Source: Ureibacillus xyleni
GTDB taxonomy: Bacteria > Bacillota > Bacilli > Bacillales_A > Planococcaceae
Length of the DNA stretch: 64,000 nucleotides
Assembly: GCF_900217795.1 (NCBI RefSeq)
Contig: NZ_OBMQ01000004.1
Location: 124,001 to 188,000 of the forward strand
Direction: 5' to 3'
The translations under genes were made by a program, and so were the position numbers. Shown piece after piece: positions 7,390 through 16,180 of the stretch (position 1 is its first letter; each line of letters starts with the position of its first letter). Below the pieces are notes generated by a model, which was not told the origin of the DNA, did no database searches, and saw only the letters and a program-made list of their open reading frames with translations.

Positions 7390-8877
7390 ATGAACAGATT
7401 ATTAATCTCCTATTTATTCGCTGCATGTTCTGGAATACTCATGTTTTTAAGTATGCCCAGTTATAATTTTGGAATTTTTGCATGGTTTGGATTAGTACCT
7501 TTATTGCTTGCACTCAAAGATAAATCCTCCCTTCAACAATATATATTAATTAATGTCACATGTATCATTTGGTCTTTCGGAACGCATATTTGGTACCCGG
7601 CAATCTTCTCGGGATGGGGCTATCTCATTATGATTGGTGCTGGCTGTTTTTACGGTGCATTTATAAAGATGGGCTATGATATGCAGGTTCGAATCAATCG
7701 TTGGTACGCGATTTTTGCAATACCAATAACTTTTAGTGTATTCGAATGGCTCAAAACCATCCTTCCTTTTACAAAAACTTGGTGGATTGAAATCATCTCC
7801 AAATCGCAATGGATGATACCCGAAACTTTACAAATTTTATCGTTAACAGGTTTTATTGGATTATCATTCTTAATTTTACTATCAAACGTTGTCATCGCAG
7901 AAATTATTAAAAATCAATTTTCATCTAAAAACATGAAAATCTTTACGTATTCATTGTTCGTATTGCCAGTAGCTAATTTCATTTTTGGCACAGTAATTAT
8001 GAATGAAAATGATAAACAACTGAAAGAACAGCCGATTACAATTGGTGCTACAGTGGACCTTGTGAACCAAGATGAGGAAGTGCTTTCACTAGGGAGCGGG
8101 CAAACAGCAGGCGATGGATATTTAGCAGATACATACGAAATGAAAGAAAAAATATTTGAGATTAATGAAGAGCTATCCAAACAAATCATGAACGAAAAAC
8201 GTGCTGATTTTATCGTATGGGGCGAAAATGAATTCATGAACTTAAACGATACACAATTGACAAATGATTTCCGTTCTCTTGCAAAATCGTTACATACTAC
8301 GATTATTGCTGATACAGTTTGGGAAACAGAAGACACGATGTATGATACCGCTTATATGGTGGATGGGACGGGGGAAGAAATCGGTAGAACACCAAAGATT
8401 TTTACGCTTTGGGGGGAGGAGAGTTACGGATTTTCTCCTGGACCAAGAGATTATGACGTGTATGAAACAGCACACGGGAAAGTGGCGCTTGCTATATGTT
8501 GGGATCGCCATGACCAATCCATCTTAAGAAACTATGCGAAAAACGGCGCACAGTTAGCGACGATTCCGGCTGATGATGATTTTTATGGAGATAAGAGATT
8601 TCCTTACTATGCAGCAAGTGATGCCGTATTCCGAGCTGTCGAAAATCATCTTGCAATTGGTTCAGGTTCCACTTCAGGAGTTGCACAAGTGATAACGCCA
8701 TATGGGGAAATGACCGCGATGAGTGGTGTGAATCAACGTCAATATATCGTAGGGGATACGTTTACGTTAGATAAGCAAACGTTCTATACACGTTTTGGAG
8801 ATGTCTTTGCGTATTTGTTTGCTCTTATTTTCCTTGCCATGTTTATCGTATCTGAACGAAATAAAAGAAAAATGTAA
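7390..8877 (+). CDS. Apolipoprotein N-acyltransferase-like membrane amidase (Lnt-like, 495 aa)
   Basis: About six to seven N-terminal transmembrane helices (residues 5-195), an external carbon-nitrogen hydrolase domain, and a final helix (VFAYLFALIFLAMFIV), which is the Lnt layout. The nitrilase triad is visible: Glu in VWGENEF near 278, Lys in PKIFTLWG near 333 and Cys in ALAICWDRHD near 369. In Gram-negatives Lnt adds the third acyl chain to lipoproteins. Most Firmicutes use other systems, so the role here is uncertain. It could be lipoprotein N-acylation or an amidase of another membrane substrate. The gene is monocistronic; the ribosome site GAAAGGAATGG is only fair. Confidence 0.8.
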   Translation: MNRLLISYLFAACSGILMFLSMPSYNFGIFAWFGLVPLLLALKDKSSLQQYILINVTCIIWSFGTHIWYPAIFSGWGYLIMIGAGCFYGAFIKMGYDMQVRINRWYAIFAIPITFSVFEWLKTILPFTKTWWIEIISKSQWMIPETLQILSLTGFIGLSFLILLSNVVIAEIIKNQFSSKNMKIFTYSLFVLPVANFIFGTVIMNENDKQLKEQPITIGATVDLVNQDEEVLSLGSGQTAGDGYLADTYEMKEKIFEINEELSKQIMNEKRADFIVWGENEFMNLNDTQLTNDFRSLAKSLHTTIIADTVWETEDTMYDTAYMVDGTGEEIGRTPKIFTLWGEESYGFSPGPRDYDVYETAHGKVALAICWDRHDQSILRNYAKNGAQLATIPADDDFYGDKRFPYYAASDAVFRAVENHLAIGSGSTSGVAQVITPYGEMTAMSGVNQRQYIVGDTFTLDKQTFYTRFGDVFAYLFALIFLAMFIVSERNKRKM

Positions 8878-8907
8878 GGGGCGGTCATTTAGACTACCCC
8901 TATCCTT

Positions 8908-9732
8908 TTATTCTTCTTGTGGCGATAAAGATTCATCTAATTGATTTAATTTATCATATATCCGACGTTTTCGGTAAAGCATCATTCCAGCTTCTGACAC
9001 ATCTTCTATCATTCCTTTATTGGCGATGGCACCGAAAATCATCCCTGCTATTGGAATCATTTGAAATAGTTTTTTCCATCCAAAATTGTCACGATAAGTA
9101 AAGAACACTTCTTGCCAACCTTTTAATTGGCTGATCATATCTTGTGATTTATCTTTCGTCTCGTTCATCGAAGACAATTCCTTTAAAATGGCTTCTTTAC
9201 CAACGATATCTGCTGAAGCGAATTGCAAACATTTAACGATAAACACACGTTCTTCTTTGTTATTCGGGTCATACCCATGGATCATCGCGATTTCTTGTAA
9301 CGTTTTTAAGGCAGTGCCAAGAATGACAGGGATATCAATCGCTAATGTAAATAAACCGCCAAAGCCTGTAGAAGCCCCTTGAACAGTTGCAAATTTCGCC
9401 CGTTCACTTTGTAAGGATGTGCTTAAGAAAATCATGTTTTCAATGGGCAAATTTCCAACATCTTCAATTGTTTCAATGGGAATGGATGTGGACTTTTGAA
9501 TTCTTTTAAGTATAGCTTGTTCGCTTATTAAATATTTTCCGCCCGTTTGAATATAGCTCCCAAGTTCATTCACTAATACGCCAATCTTTTCTTGAATAAA
9601 TTTTGGTGTGACTTTATCTAATAACTTGAAGGGTAGTCGGCCAAGCTTCTCCCAAAAAAACAATCCTTTTTGGTCGTCTTCCCATGCTTCAATTTCTTGT
9701 AAATAAGCTGATAGTTGTTCTTTAGTTTCCAA
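8908..9732 (-). CDS. EcsC family protein (274 aa)
   Basis: Matches the EcsC family, whose founding member is encoded beside the EcsAB transporter in B. subtilis; its biochemical role is unknown. Typical segments are ASTGFGGLFTLAIDIPVILG (a hydrophobic, glycine-rich hairpin near 120-140), DPNNKEERVFIVKCLQFA, and a C-terminal LFQMIPIAGMIFGAIANKG followed by RKRRIYDKL. No EcsA or EcsB gene lies next to it. The TTG start follows AAGGGAG by 8 nt. The protein could be peripherally membrane bound. Confidence 0.88.
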   Translation of the reverse strand: METKEQLSAYLQEIEAWEDDQKGLFFWEKLGRLPFKLLDKVTPKFIQEKIGVLVNELGSYIQTGGKYLISEQAILKRIQKSTSIPIETIEDVGNLPIENMIFLSTSLQSERAKFATVQGASTGFGGLFTLAIDIPVILGTALKTLQEIAMIHGYDPNNKEERVFIVKCLQFASADIVGKEAILKELSSMNETKDKSQDMISQLKGWQEVFFTYRDNFGWKKLFQMIPIAGMIFGAIANKGMIEDVSEAGMMLYRKRRIYDKLNQLDESLSPQEE

Positions 9733-9871
9733 GTAGAGTTCTCCCTTATTATGTAATTACATTATTTACGAAATTTAGGTTTTGAAAGTTTCAATTTTTC
9801 ATACAATAAAATTCCTAAATTTAGTATTTCACCCTTAGAAGTGCGTATATTTATATGGAGGGAGGGGGGAA

Positions 9872-10600
9872 TTGAAACATTTGAAAGCAAATACGAATGC
9901 CATCCATCAATTCCGAAACACGCTTATTATTGATAAATATGATCCGCAAATTGTCCAGTGGGGGACGAGAAAATTTCAACAAGACTATAGCGAAAGTATT
10001 GAAGATGCCCTTATTTGGAATGTTTTTCGAAGTTTGAGACAAATTCATCCGGAATTATGGGTAAAACAATTATTTGCAAAGGGATTTCAAAAAGACTTTC
10101 CTTACTCACTAGATGACATCGAGATCTACTTATGGAAACGTGTACCCCCTCCACGAGATATTTCACAACCCCAAAGCTATTATGAACTTGATATTGTGAT
10201 CGAAACAAAACAATTTGTTTGGTTTTTGCTCGCGAAATATAAAAGTGATGTTCGTGTTAATACACAACAAAACAATCAAATTATTCGAAACGTTGATGTG
10301 GGGTTAGAATATACGAAACAGCGAGATTTTTATTTTTCCCTATTGTTTTTAGATCCTTTTCATACGCCTTATGGACAAATCTTAATCAATCAATACCGTC
10401 AATCTGAAAAGGCAATTTTACAAGACCTTCCACATCGGACAACGGAAATTTCTCGGTTGGGCGGTATTAGTATTATAACTTGGAAGGATGTTCATCAGCT
10501 TTTAAAAGATATTTACCTTTATAATAAATGTCCATTTGAACGATTTATTTCGAGTCAAGCAAGCGATTGGCTCATTGCGAAAATATTAGAAGACGATTAA
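9872..10600 (+). CDS. Possible PD-(D/E)XK-fold protein of unknown function (242 aa)
   Basis: I do not recognise a named family. The middle of the protein carries YELDIVIETKQFVWFLLAKYKSDV (two strands around residues 108-131). An Asp strand, a hairpin and a strand ending in a lysine is the shape of a PD-(D/E)XK nuclease core, but the expected acidic residue of the ExK motif is replaced (LAK). The surroundings are mostly helical with many Gln and aromatic residues. The TTG start follows a very strong GGAGGGAGGGGGG. It stands alone between EcsC and the RNase H-like gene. The nuclease fold is an inference; activity may be lost. Confidence 0.65.
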   Translation: MKHLKANTNAIHQFRNTLIIDKYDPQIVQWGTRKFQQDYSESIEDALIWNVFRSLRQIHPELWVKQLFAKGFQKDFPYSLDDIEIYLWKRVPPPRDISQPQSYYELDIVIETKQFVWFLLAKYKSDVRVNTQQNNQIIRNVDVGLEYTKQRDFYFSLLFLDPFHTPYGQILINQYRQSEKAILQDLPHRTTEISRLGGISIITWKDVHQLLKDIYLYNKCPFERFISSQASDWLIAKILEDD

Positions 10601-10675
10601 AAAATACGTACTATCTCGATAATTGGAAGGTTATACTTATTTGTATGACCATGGTACCAAAAGGAGGACCTATTC

Positions 10676-11332
10676 GTGAACATTACAATTGAATGGACAT
10701 ATAAAACGAAAAATGGCATTGAAACTGTTTTTCGCTCAAGTGAAATGCCACCAGCCCATGCATTAGCTATTGCCGAAGATCTTGAAAAAACCGGTCGCGT
10801 AAAAAATCTGACGTTTATTGACGAACATGATAGTACGTGGATGGCTAAAGAATTGAAGAAATATATTAAAGAAGTGGAAACAGAGCCACATAATGTACGT
10901 GTTTACTTTGATGGTGGCTTTGATATTCAAACGAGTTTTTCTGGTCTTGGCGTTGTTATTTATTATGAACAAAATGGCAAGTCTTACCGATTACGCCGCA
11001 ATGCTCCTGCACAAGGTCTTGTTTCAAACAACGAAGCAGAATATGCAGCATTGCATTTAAGTATTGTTGAATTAGATCTTTTAGATGTTCACCATCAAAC
11101 GGTAAAATTTATTGGCGATTCTCAAGTCGTTATAAATCAAATGAGTGGGGAATGGCCTGCTTATGAAAAAGACTTAGCAAGCTGGGCAGATCGCATTGAT
11201 GAAAAATTAAATTCTCTTGGCATCACACCAGAATTTGAGTTAGTCCCTCGAAAACAAAACGAAGAAGCAGACCGTCTTGCTACACAAGCATTAAAAGGTG
11301 TTGATATTACAGGACAAATTGAACTTCAGTAA
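10676..11332 (+). CDS. RNase H-like (reverse-transcriptase-like) protein, 218 aa
   Basis: The N-terminal 70 residues form a small alpha/beta extension. An RNase HI fold follows with the acidic residues in place: VYFDGGF (Asp near 80), SNNEAEYAAL (Glu near 119), FIGDSQVVINQ (Asp near 147) and EEADRLATQAL (Asp near 200). This resembles the B. subtilis YpeP/YpdQ class of RNase H homologues. The GTG start follows AAGGAGG. All four carboxylates are present, so RNA-DNA hybrid cleavage is plausible, although several relatives are weakly active in vitro. Confidence 0.85.
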   Translation: MNITIEWTYKTKNGIETVFRSSEMPPAHALAIAEDLEKTGRVKNLTFIDEHDSTWMAKELKKYIKEVETEPHNVRVYFDGGFDIQTSFSGLGVVIYYEQNGKSYRLRRNAPAQGLVSNNEAEYAALHLSIVELDLLDVHHQTVKFIGDSQVVINQMSGEWPAYEKDLASWADRIDEKLNSLGITPEFELVPRKQNEEADRLATQALKGVDITGQIELQ

Positions 11333-11404
11333 ACAGTAGATGGGAAAGGTTACTTTCCTATCTGCCTGAAAATTATTTTTTTACAAAAGTACATACGATA
11401 ATTC

Positions 11405-11440
11405 AAGGAGGAAGCTCAAAATAACGAGTTTCCTCCTTTA
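11405..11440 (+). terminator. Intrinsic terminator downstream of the RNase H-like gene
   Basis: AAGGAGGAA-GCTC pairs with GAG-TTTCCTCCTT and is followed by TATTA. A second hairpin, AGATGGGAAAG/CTTTCCTATCT (11338-11363), lies just upstream and may be a degraded terminator. Confidence 0.7.
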
Positions 11441-11520
11441 TTACATAAATATTTTCTGGAACGGAGTAATTTTCTACTTTAATGCATGATTATTCTCTAA
11501 AATAAACGAAAAACATAGTA

Positions 11521-11550
11521 TTGTGAAATTGTAAATGTTTTTCGTATAAT
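11521..11550 (+). promoter_or_regulatory. Promoter of the candidate small RNA
   Basis: TTGTGA and a perfect TATAAT are separated by 18 nt. The expected start is near 11557. Confidence 0.65.
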
Positions 11551-11556
11551 AGTATA

Positions 11557-11677
11557 TAGAGGAAAGTTTCATGTGTAGACTTCTTTGAATAAGATGATTG
11601 GGATCGTTACATTAAATTGCACTTACCATGATGTAACAAGTTAAACTTGCGATTACAAAGTTAGTAATCGTTTTTTT
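11557..11677 (+). ncRNA. Candidate ~120-nt small RNA
   Basis: It is bounded by a promoter with a perfect TATAAT and by a terminator, CGATTAC/GTAATCG (11650-11656/11664-11670), followed by seven Ts. Inside, GTTACAT and ATGTAAC form a 7-bp stem around an 18-nt loop. No ORF with a ribosome site fits between the ends. The family is unknown to me. It begins AGAGGAAAGT, reminiscent of the RNase P P4 strand, but none of the other RNase P core elements are present. Confidence 0.55.
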
Positions 11678-11710
11678 CATATAGTAGAATGACTCTAAAG
11701 GAGCATGGTC

Positions 11711-12079
11711 ATGACAAATAAATTAAGAACTATTGAAATCGTTGATCAGTACATTGACAAATTACCAGAAGAAATACAGCAAATCACTGTAGAATTACGT
11801 AAAATTATTTTGGATTCATCACCACATTTAAAAGAAGAATTTAAATGGTCGATGCCAAATTACTCTTATAATGGGCTTGTTTGTTATTTACAACCTGCCA
11901 AAAACCATGTAAATCTCGGTTTTCATCGAGGAAATGAACTGAAAAATAAAGAGTGGGGTCATTTTTTACATGGTACAGGAAAGTCGATGAGGCATATTCA
12001 AATTAACAATATGCAAGAAATTCAAAAAGACGCTTTTACATCTTTAATTAAAATTGCCGTCGCATTAAATCACGATTAA
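11711..12079 (+). CDS. DUF1801 (YdhG-like) protein, 122 aa
   Basis: A small DUF1801 domain protein. Family features are the N-terminal helix around IVDQYIDKLPEEIQQI, the EEFKWSMPNYSYNG box and VNLGFHRGNELKN. The fold is frataxin/YdhG-like with no known reaction. ATG 11711 is preferred over ATG 11705 because the ribosome site TAAAGGAG ends only 2 nt from the latter. It is followed after 28 nt by the SNF2 helicase gene, and the two are probably co-transcribed. Confidence 0.85.
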   Translation: MTNKLRTIEIVDQYIDKLPEEIQQITVELRKIILDSSPHLKEEFKWSMPNYSYNGLVCYLQPAKNHVNLGFHRGNELKNKEWGHFLHGTGKSMRHIQINNMQEIQKDAFTSLIKIAVALNHD

Positions 12080-12107
12080 ACTTTAAGGAAGAAAGGAGGC
12101 GGAAATC

Positions 12108-15100
12108 ATGAATATAACTATAACTCAAAAACGCATTATCGATCTGTGTGGTACCGTCTCCTTCAAAAAAGGCGACTACTTTTATCGGGGAAATAAAGTA
12201 CACATTCTAAAAAACGAGCCGGATATTTGTGAAGCAGTTGTTCAAGGTGTAGAAAATTTTCATGTAACAATAAAAAACACTAATGGAAATCTCCAATCAA
12301 CGTGTAGCTGTTCTTCATTATTAACGTTTAAAAAGGCTTGTCAACATGTGGCGGCTACATTCATTGCATTAAAAGAACAGCAACTAACAAATGGGTTCAT
12401 GTCAATTTTTGAAAATAAACCGAAACAAAAAAGAGGGCATCAACAATTTTTTGAAACACGGGAAGAATTGGATGTCGAGTTTTTATTAGCGCCTATTCAC
12501 ACAGGGTATGATCATTTCTTTGCATTAGAGATGAGGATTCATGAGTTTGTTGTAAACATTCGGGACTTATTTAAAAAAAATGTTGTTAAAATAACTTCTT
12601 CCTTTACATATGACCGAGAGAAACACTGTTTTTCTAAGGAAGTTGATGAGATATTGTCTATTTTAAATGAAATTGTACATGATGAAATTGACTATGAGAT
12701 TTCAAAAAGTTTAATCATTCCACCATCATCCTTTGAACGGTTGATTCCTTTGATGAAAAACACTCCGAATTTTTCCCTTCAGCACTATCCAATTTCTATA
12801 ATCGATGGCCCACTTCCCATTCACTTTTGCCTCGAAAAAGCAGAAGATCACTATCTATTATTCGTAAATGGATATGAATTTTTAACCGTTTTTCATGGTT
12901 ATGGCTGTGTGCTATTTGAGGGGAAGTTATATTTATTACAGGCAGAGGACTTTGATCGTTTTACTGAGATAATGAAAATCATTCCAAATGATGAACTCGT
13001 TATCGAAAAAAATCAGCTGGATCATTTTTTAAACAATGTGGTACCTAAAATTAATCGAATTGGGGAGTTTCAATTATCAAGCGCGGTCCAAGCTGAGATG
13101 AGGAAAACGCCTTTAGTTGCAAAATTATATTTAGATCGGTTGAAAAATCGTCTTCTTGCAAGTATAGAATTTCATTATGAAAACGTTGTGATTCAGCAGT
13201 TAGAACATCGAGAATTTCCCAATAGGATTATACGGGATTTGGCTAGTGAAGAGAACATTCTTACGCTCATGAGGGATAGTGGGTTTACTATTACAGAGGG
13301 CGGCTATTATATGCAAAATGAAGAGCTTGAATATGACTTTTTATATCATGTTCTGCCCAAACTGAGCCCATTAACGCAAATTTATATGACGACAGCTGTT
13401 CGAACGCGTCTCGTAAAGGAACATGTTTTCCCAAAAATTCGCGTAAAGGTACAAAAGGAACGGACGGATTGGCTCGAATTTAAGTTTGAAATGGATGGGA
13501 TAAAAGATCGGCAAATTCAAGAATTCCTAAAGGCTCTAAAATTGAAACAAAAATATTATCGTTTGCCAAATGGGTCGCTTTTATCATTAGAAACAAAGGA
13601 AATGGAGGAAATTCACCGTTTCTTAAATGAGATTCCTGAGCAGGAGACGAACTACGAGGCAACCTTTAATATACCAATTACGGAAAGTTTGAAGTTCTTG
13701 GATATAATCGAAGACAGTGACGCCTTTATGGCAGAGCAATCTTTCCGCGATTTTGTAAACCAATTACTACACCCAGAAAAACTAACTTTTGAAGTTCCTG
13801 ATTTAAACGCGATTTTAAGGGACTATCAAAAACAAGGATATCAATGGATGAAAGCTCTGTCACAATACGGGTTTGGCGGCGTTTTAGCAGATGATATGGG
13901 GCTTGGCAAAACGTTACAAAGTATCACATTTATTGTTTCAGAACTAGGTACGATTCGACAGTCGGGTGAGCCCGTATTGATTGTCTGCCCATCCTCTTTA
14001 ACTTATAACTGGCTTGGGGAAATGATGAATTTTGCTCCACAAATACAAGCAATTATTATCGATGGGAAAAAGGAAGAGCGAGAAAGACTTCAAAAAGAAC
14101 TTGAGAACATTGATGTAATTATCACTTCGTATCCATTGCTTCTACGAGATCGAAAGTGGTATGAAAATCAAAAATTCCATACTGTTTTTTTTGACGAAGC
14201 ACAAAACTTTAAAAATCCGATGACTCAAACCTTTAAAGTAGTAAAAAATATACAGGCAACAAACCGTTTTGGCCTAACTGGAACGCCAATCGAAAATTCA
14301 TTGGAAGAGCTTTGGGCGATTTATCATGTAGTGTTTCCACATTTATTTCAAAAGCTGGAGGATTTTAGTTATTTGCCAAGAAAAAACATTGCGCGGAAAG
14401 TACGACCATTTTTACTTCGACGCACAAAAAATGATGTGCTAACTGAATTACCTGGAAAAGAGGAAACAATTGTTGTATCAGAACTTGAAGCAGAACAAAA
14501 AAAGCTTTATGCTGCATTTTTATCCAAGTTGCGCCATGATGCTTTTAAAGCTTTGGACCAAAATACGTTTCATCAAAATCGGATACGCATTTTAGCTGGG
14601 CTAACTAGGTTACGACAAATTTGCTGTCATCCGGCACTTTTTGTGGATGGGTATGAAGGAAGCTCGGCAAAATTTGAACAGCTCCTACAAATACTTGAAG
14701 AATCACGGGTTTCAGGTAGACGAGTATTAATTTTCTCTCAGTTTACAAAAATGCTACAAATGATAGGTAGGGAATTAACGAATAATGGGCAAAGCTTTTT
14801 TTACCTTGATGGACAAACCCCTTCAGAGGAACGAGTAGAACTTTGTCATCGGTTTAATGAAGGACAACGGGATATTTTCCTGATTTCGTTAAAAGCAGGG
14901 GGAACTGGGCTTAACCTTACTGGTGCAGATACGGTCATTTTGTATGATTTATGGTGGAATCCTGCAGTGGAACAACAGGCAATGGACCGTGCATATCGAA
15001 TGGGGCAAAAAAGAGTCGTTCAAGTCATTAAAATGATTGCAAAAGGGACCATCGAAGAAAAAATGTATGAACTTCAGGAGAAAAAGAAAGATTTGATTTC

Positions 15101-15167
15101 GAGTATTATCGAACCAAGAGACTCTACATTAACCGTGGAAGATATACGAGAAATTTTGATGATTTAA
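12108..15167 (+). CDS. SWIM zinc-finger SNF2/RapA-type helicase (1019 aa)
   Basis: A DNA translocase-type ATPase of the SNF2 superfamily. A SWIM zinc finger lies at about residues 66-80 (CSCSSLLTFKKACQH, CxC...CxH). A long variable middle region follows. The helicase core has motif I DDMGLGKT near 596, motif II DEAQ near 697, GLTGTPIEN, and the C-terminal lobe with FSQFTKM, SLKAGGTGLN and DRAYRMGQ. The size is typical of the bacterial SNF2 proteins with SWIM domains. Function in bacteria is poorly known; transcription recycling or repair has been proposed for relatives. The ribosome site AAAGGAGG is strong. Several transposon-free Bacillales carry one copy. Confidence 0.93.
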   Translation: MNITITQKRIIDLCGTVSFKKGDYFYRGNKVHILKNEPDICEAVVQGVENFHVTIKNTNGNLQSTCSCSSLLTFKKACQHVAATFIALKEQQLTNGFMSIFENKPKQKRGHQQFFETREELDVEFLLAPIHTGYDHFFALEMRIHEFVVNIRDLFKKNVVKITSSFTYDREKHCFSKEVDEILSILNEIVHDEIDYEISKSLIIPPSSFERLIPLMKNTPNFSLQHYPISIIDGPLPIHFCLEKAEDHYLLFVNGYEFLTVFHGYGCVLFEGKLYLLQAEDFDRFTEIMKIIPNDELVIEKNQLDHFLNNVVPKINRIGEFQLSSAVQAEMRKTPLVAKLYLDRLKNRLLASIEFHYENVVIQQLEHREFPNRIIRDLASEENILTLMRDSGFTITEGGYYMQNEELEYDFLYHVLPKLSPLTQIYMTTAVRTRLVKEHVFPKIRVKVQKERTDWLEFKFEMDGIKDRQIQEFLKALKLKQKYYRLPNGSLLSLETKEMEEIHRFLNEIPEQETNYEATFNIPITESLKFLDIIEDSDAFMAEQSFRDFVNQLLHPEKLTFEVPDLNAILRDYQKQGYQWMKALSQYGFGGVLADDMGLGKTLQSITFIVSELGTIRQSGEPVLIVCPSSLTYNWLGEMMNFAPQIQAIIIDGKKEERERLQKELENIDVIITSYPLLLRDRKWYENQKFHTVFFDEAQNFKNPMTQTFKVVKNIQATNRFGLTGTPIENSLEELWAIYHVVFPHLFQKLEDFSYLPRKNIARKVRPFLLRRTKNDVLTELPGKEETIVVSELEAEQKKLYAAFLSKLRHDAFKALDQNTFHQNRIRILAGLTRLRQICCHPALFVDGYEGSSAKFEQLLQILEESRVSGRRVLIFSQFTKMLQMIGRELTNNGQSFFYLDGQTPSEERVELCHRFNEGQRDIFLISLKAGGTGLNLTGADTVILYDLWWNPAVEQQAMDRAYRMGQKRVVQVIKMIAKGTIEEKMYELQEKKKDLISSIIEPRDSTLTVEDIREILMI

Positions 15168-15181
15168 AGGAGTAGTATGTT

Positions 15182-15532
15182 TTAGTATAGTTCTTCTCCA
15201 ATCTGCATCATCAATTTATCAATCTTCTTTACAAGTTTTTTTACACTGTAAAAATAAAGGACAACTTCTTTTGAATCGTCCTCAATATGGATTTCTGCAA
15301 TGATTCGAATGTTTGTAGGTTTTCCTTTAAAAATGACTTCGAAAGTTCCAAGTTCTTTTTGTTCGTGATCTTCTTTCATAAGATGAATTTCTGACAAAAT
15401 GCCTTCTATCTCTTTATTATTAAACCCCGAATCTAGAAAATCCCTCGAAACTTGGTGGAGGAAGGGCTCAACATTTTCAATATCGAAATTTAACCCAGCT
15501 GCATATCGCGCTTCTTTCTTTCTTGAAAACAA
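15182..15532 (-). CDS. Conserved hypothetical protein (116 aa)
   Basis: I do not recognise the family. The sequence begins MFSRKKEARYAAGLNFDIEN. A mixed helical half precedes a beta-rich segment (GTFEVIFKGKPTNIRIIAEIHIE and KEVVLYFYSVKKL) and a C-terminal helix. It is probably a small alpha/beta cytosolic protein. The TTG start has GGAGTG 8-10 nt upstream. The gene is convergent with the helicase gene, only 14 nt apart. Confidence 0.7.
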   Translation of the reverse strand: MFSRKKEARYAAGLNFDIENVEPFLHQVSRDFLDSGFNNKEIEGILSEIHLMKEDHEQKELGTFEVIFKGKPTNIRIIAEIHIEDDSKEVVLYFYSVKKLVKKIDKLMMQIGEELY

Positions 15533-15551
15533 AAAAACACACTCCTTTTAG

Positions 15552-15590
15552 AAAATTGTGAGAACAAATACTGCTCTCACAATTTTTATT
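15552..15590. terminator. Terminator downstream of sspH, effective on both strands
   Basis: A perfect 12-bp stem, AAAATTGTGAGA/TCTCACAATTTT. It separates sspH from the following minus-strand gene. Confidence 0.85.
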
Positions 15591-15770
15591 TTAATGCTCC
15601 ACTAAATCATTTAATGCCACTTCTTGTTCTTTTTCGGGATCATCAAGGGGATAAATGCGAGCTGTCCCTTTGTCTGCATCTACATGTTGAATATACACTC
15701 GTTGTCCATTAAACAAAATATTTGCAATTTCACCGGATTCGGTAATTTCTTGTGCTCTTTGAACGTTCAT
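15591..15770 (-). CDS. sspH: H-type small acid-soluble spore protein
   Basis: A 59-aa protein beginning MNVQRAQEITESGEIANI, with the family core NGQRVYIQHVDADKGTARIY and the acidic end PLDDPEKEQEVALNDLVEH. It aligns along its whole length with B. subtilis SspH as I recall it. Members are minor core spore proteins made in the forespore. The ribosome site GAGGAGG precedes the ATG. It is adjacent to tlp on the opposite strand, so two minor SASP genes sit back to back. Confidence 0.93.
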   Translation of the reverse strand: MNVQRAQEITESGEIANILFNGQRVYIQHVDADKGTARIYPLDDPEKEQEVALNDLVEH

Positions 15771-15907
15771 TGATGTATCCTCCTCACTAAAGTTTTGCCA
15801 TGTTATTATTCACACTTTACTTGAAAAAATTCTGTTTAAGTATAAATGCAATAAACAATACCAAACTAAAACTGTGTTTGAAAATGATTTTTAGGAGGTT
15901 TTTTATT

Positions 15908-16111
15908 ATGAAACAAAACCCACAAAAAATTGCAGGTAGACCGAAAAAATTTGTGAGTAAGGAAGAAATGATTGAAAATACATTAGATAATATGCGTGAA
16001 GCCGAAATAAGTATGGAGTTTGCCGGTGAAGAAGAGCTTGAACACCTACAAGAAAAAAATGAGCGCCGTAAACATCAAATTCAAAGAATGAAAAATGAAC
16101 CTCTTACTTAG
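15908..16111 (+). CDS. tlp: Small acid-soluble spore protein Tlp (thioredoxin-like protein)
   Basis: A 67-aa protein with the Tlp signature ENTLDNMREAEISMEFA, then EELEHLQEKNERRK, as in B. subtilis Tlp. It is shorter at both ends than the roughly 80-residue B. subtilis protein. It is a minor spore core protein whose name is historical; no thioredoxin active site is present. The ATG at 15908 follows AGGAGG. The in-frame extension upstream to 15800 is AT-rich, lacks a ribosome site and was rejected. A perfect terminator follows. Confidence 0.9.
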   Translation: MKQNPQKIAGRPKKFVSKEEMIENTLDNMREAEISMEFAGEEELEHLQEKNERRKHQIQRMKNEPLT

Positions 16112-16119
16112 TAGTTTCC

Positions 16120-16151
16120 GGCTGTGTTAAAGGGTTAACACAGCCTCTTTT
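16120..16151 (+). terminator. Terminator of tlp
   Basis: A perfect 11-bp stem, GGCTGTGTTAA/TTAACACAGCC, with a 4-nt loop, then TCTTTTT. Confidence 0.93.
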
Positions 16152-16180
16152 TAAATCTGTTACCGGACGAAAGAAAGGTT

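Noticed and set aside
11557..11600. RNase P RNA (rnpB) suggested by AGAGGAAAGT
   Set aside because: Only one short strand resembles the P4 region; the segment is about 120 nt and lacks the other universally conserved elements.
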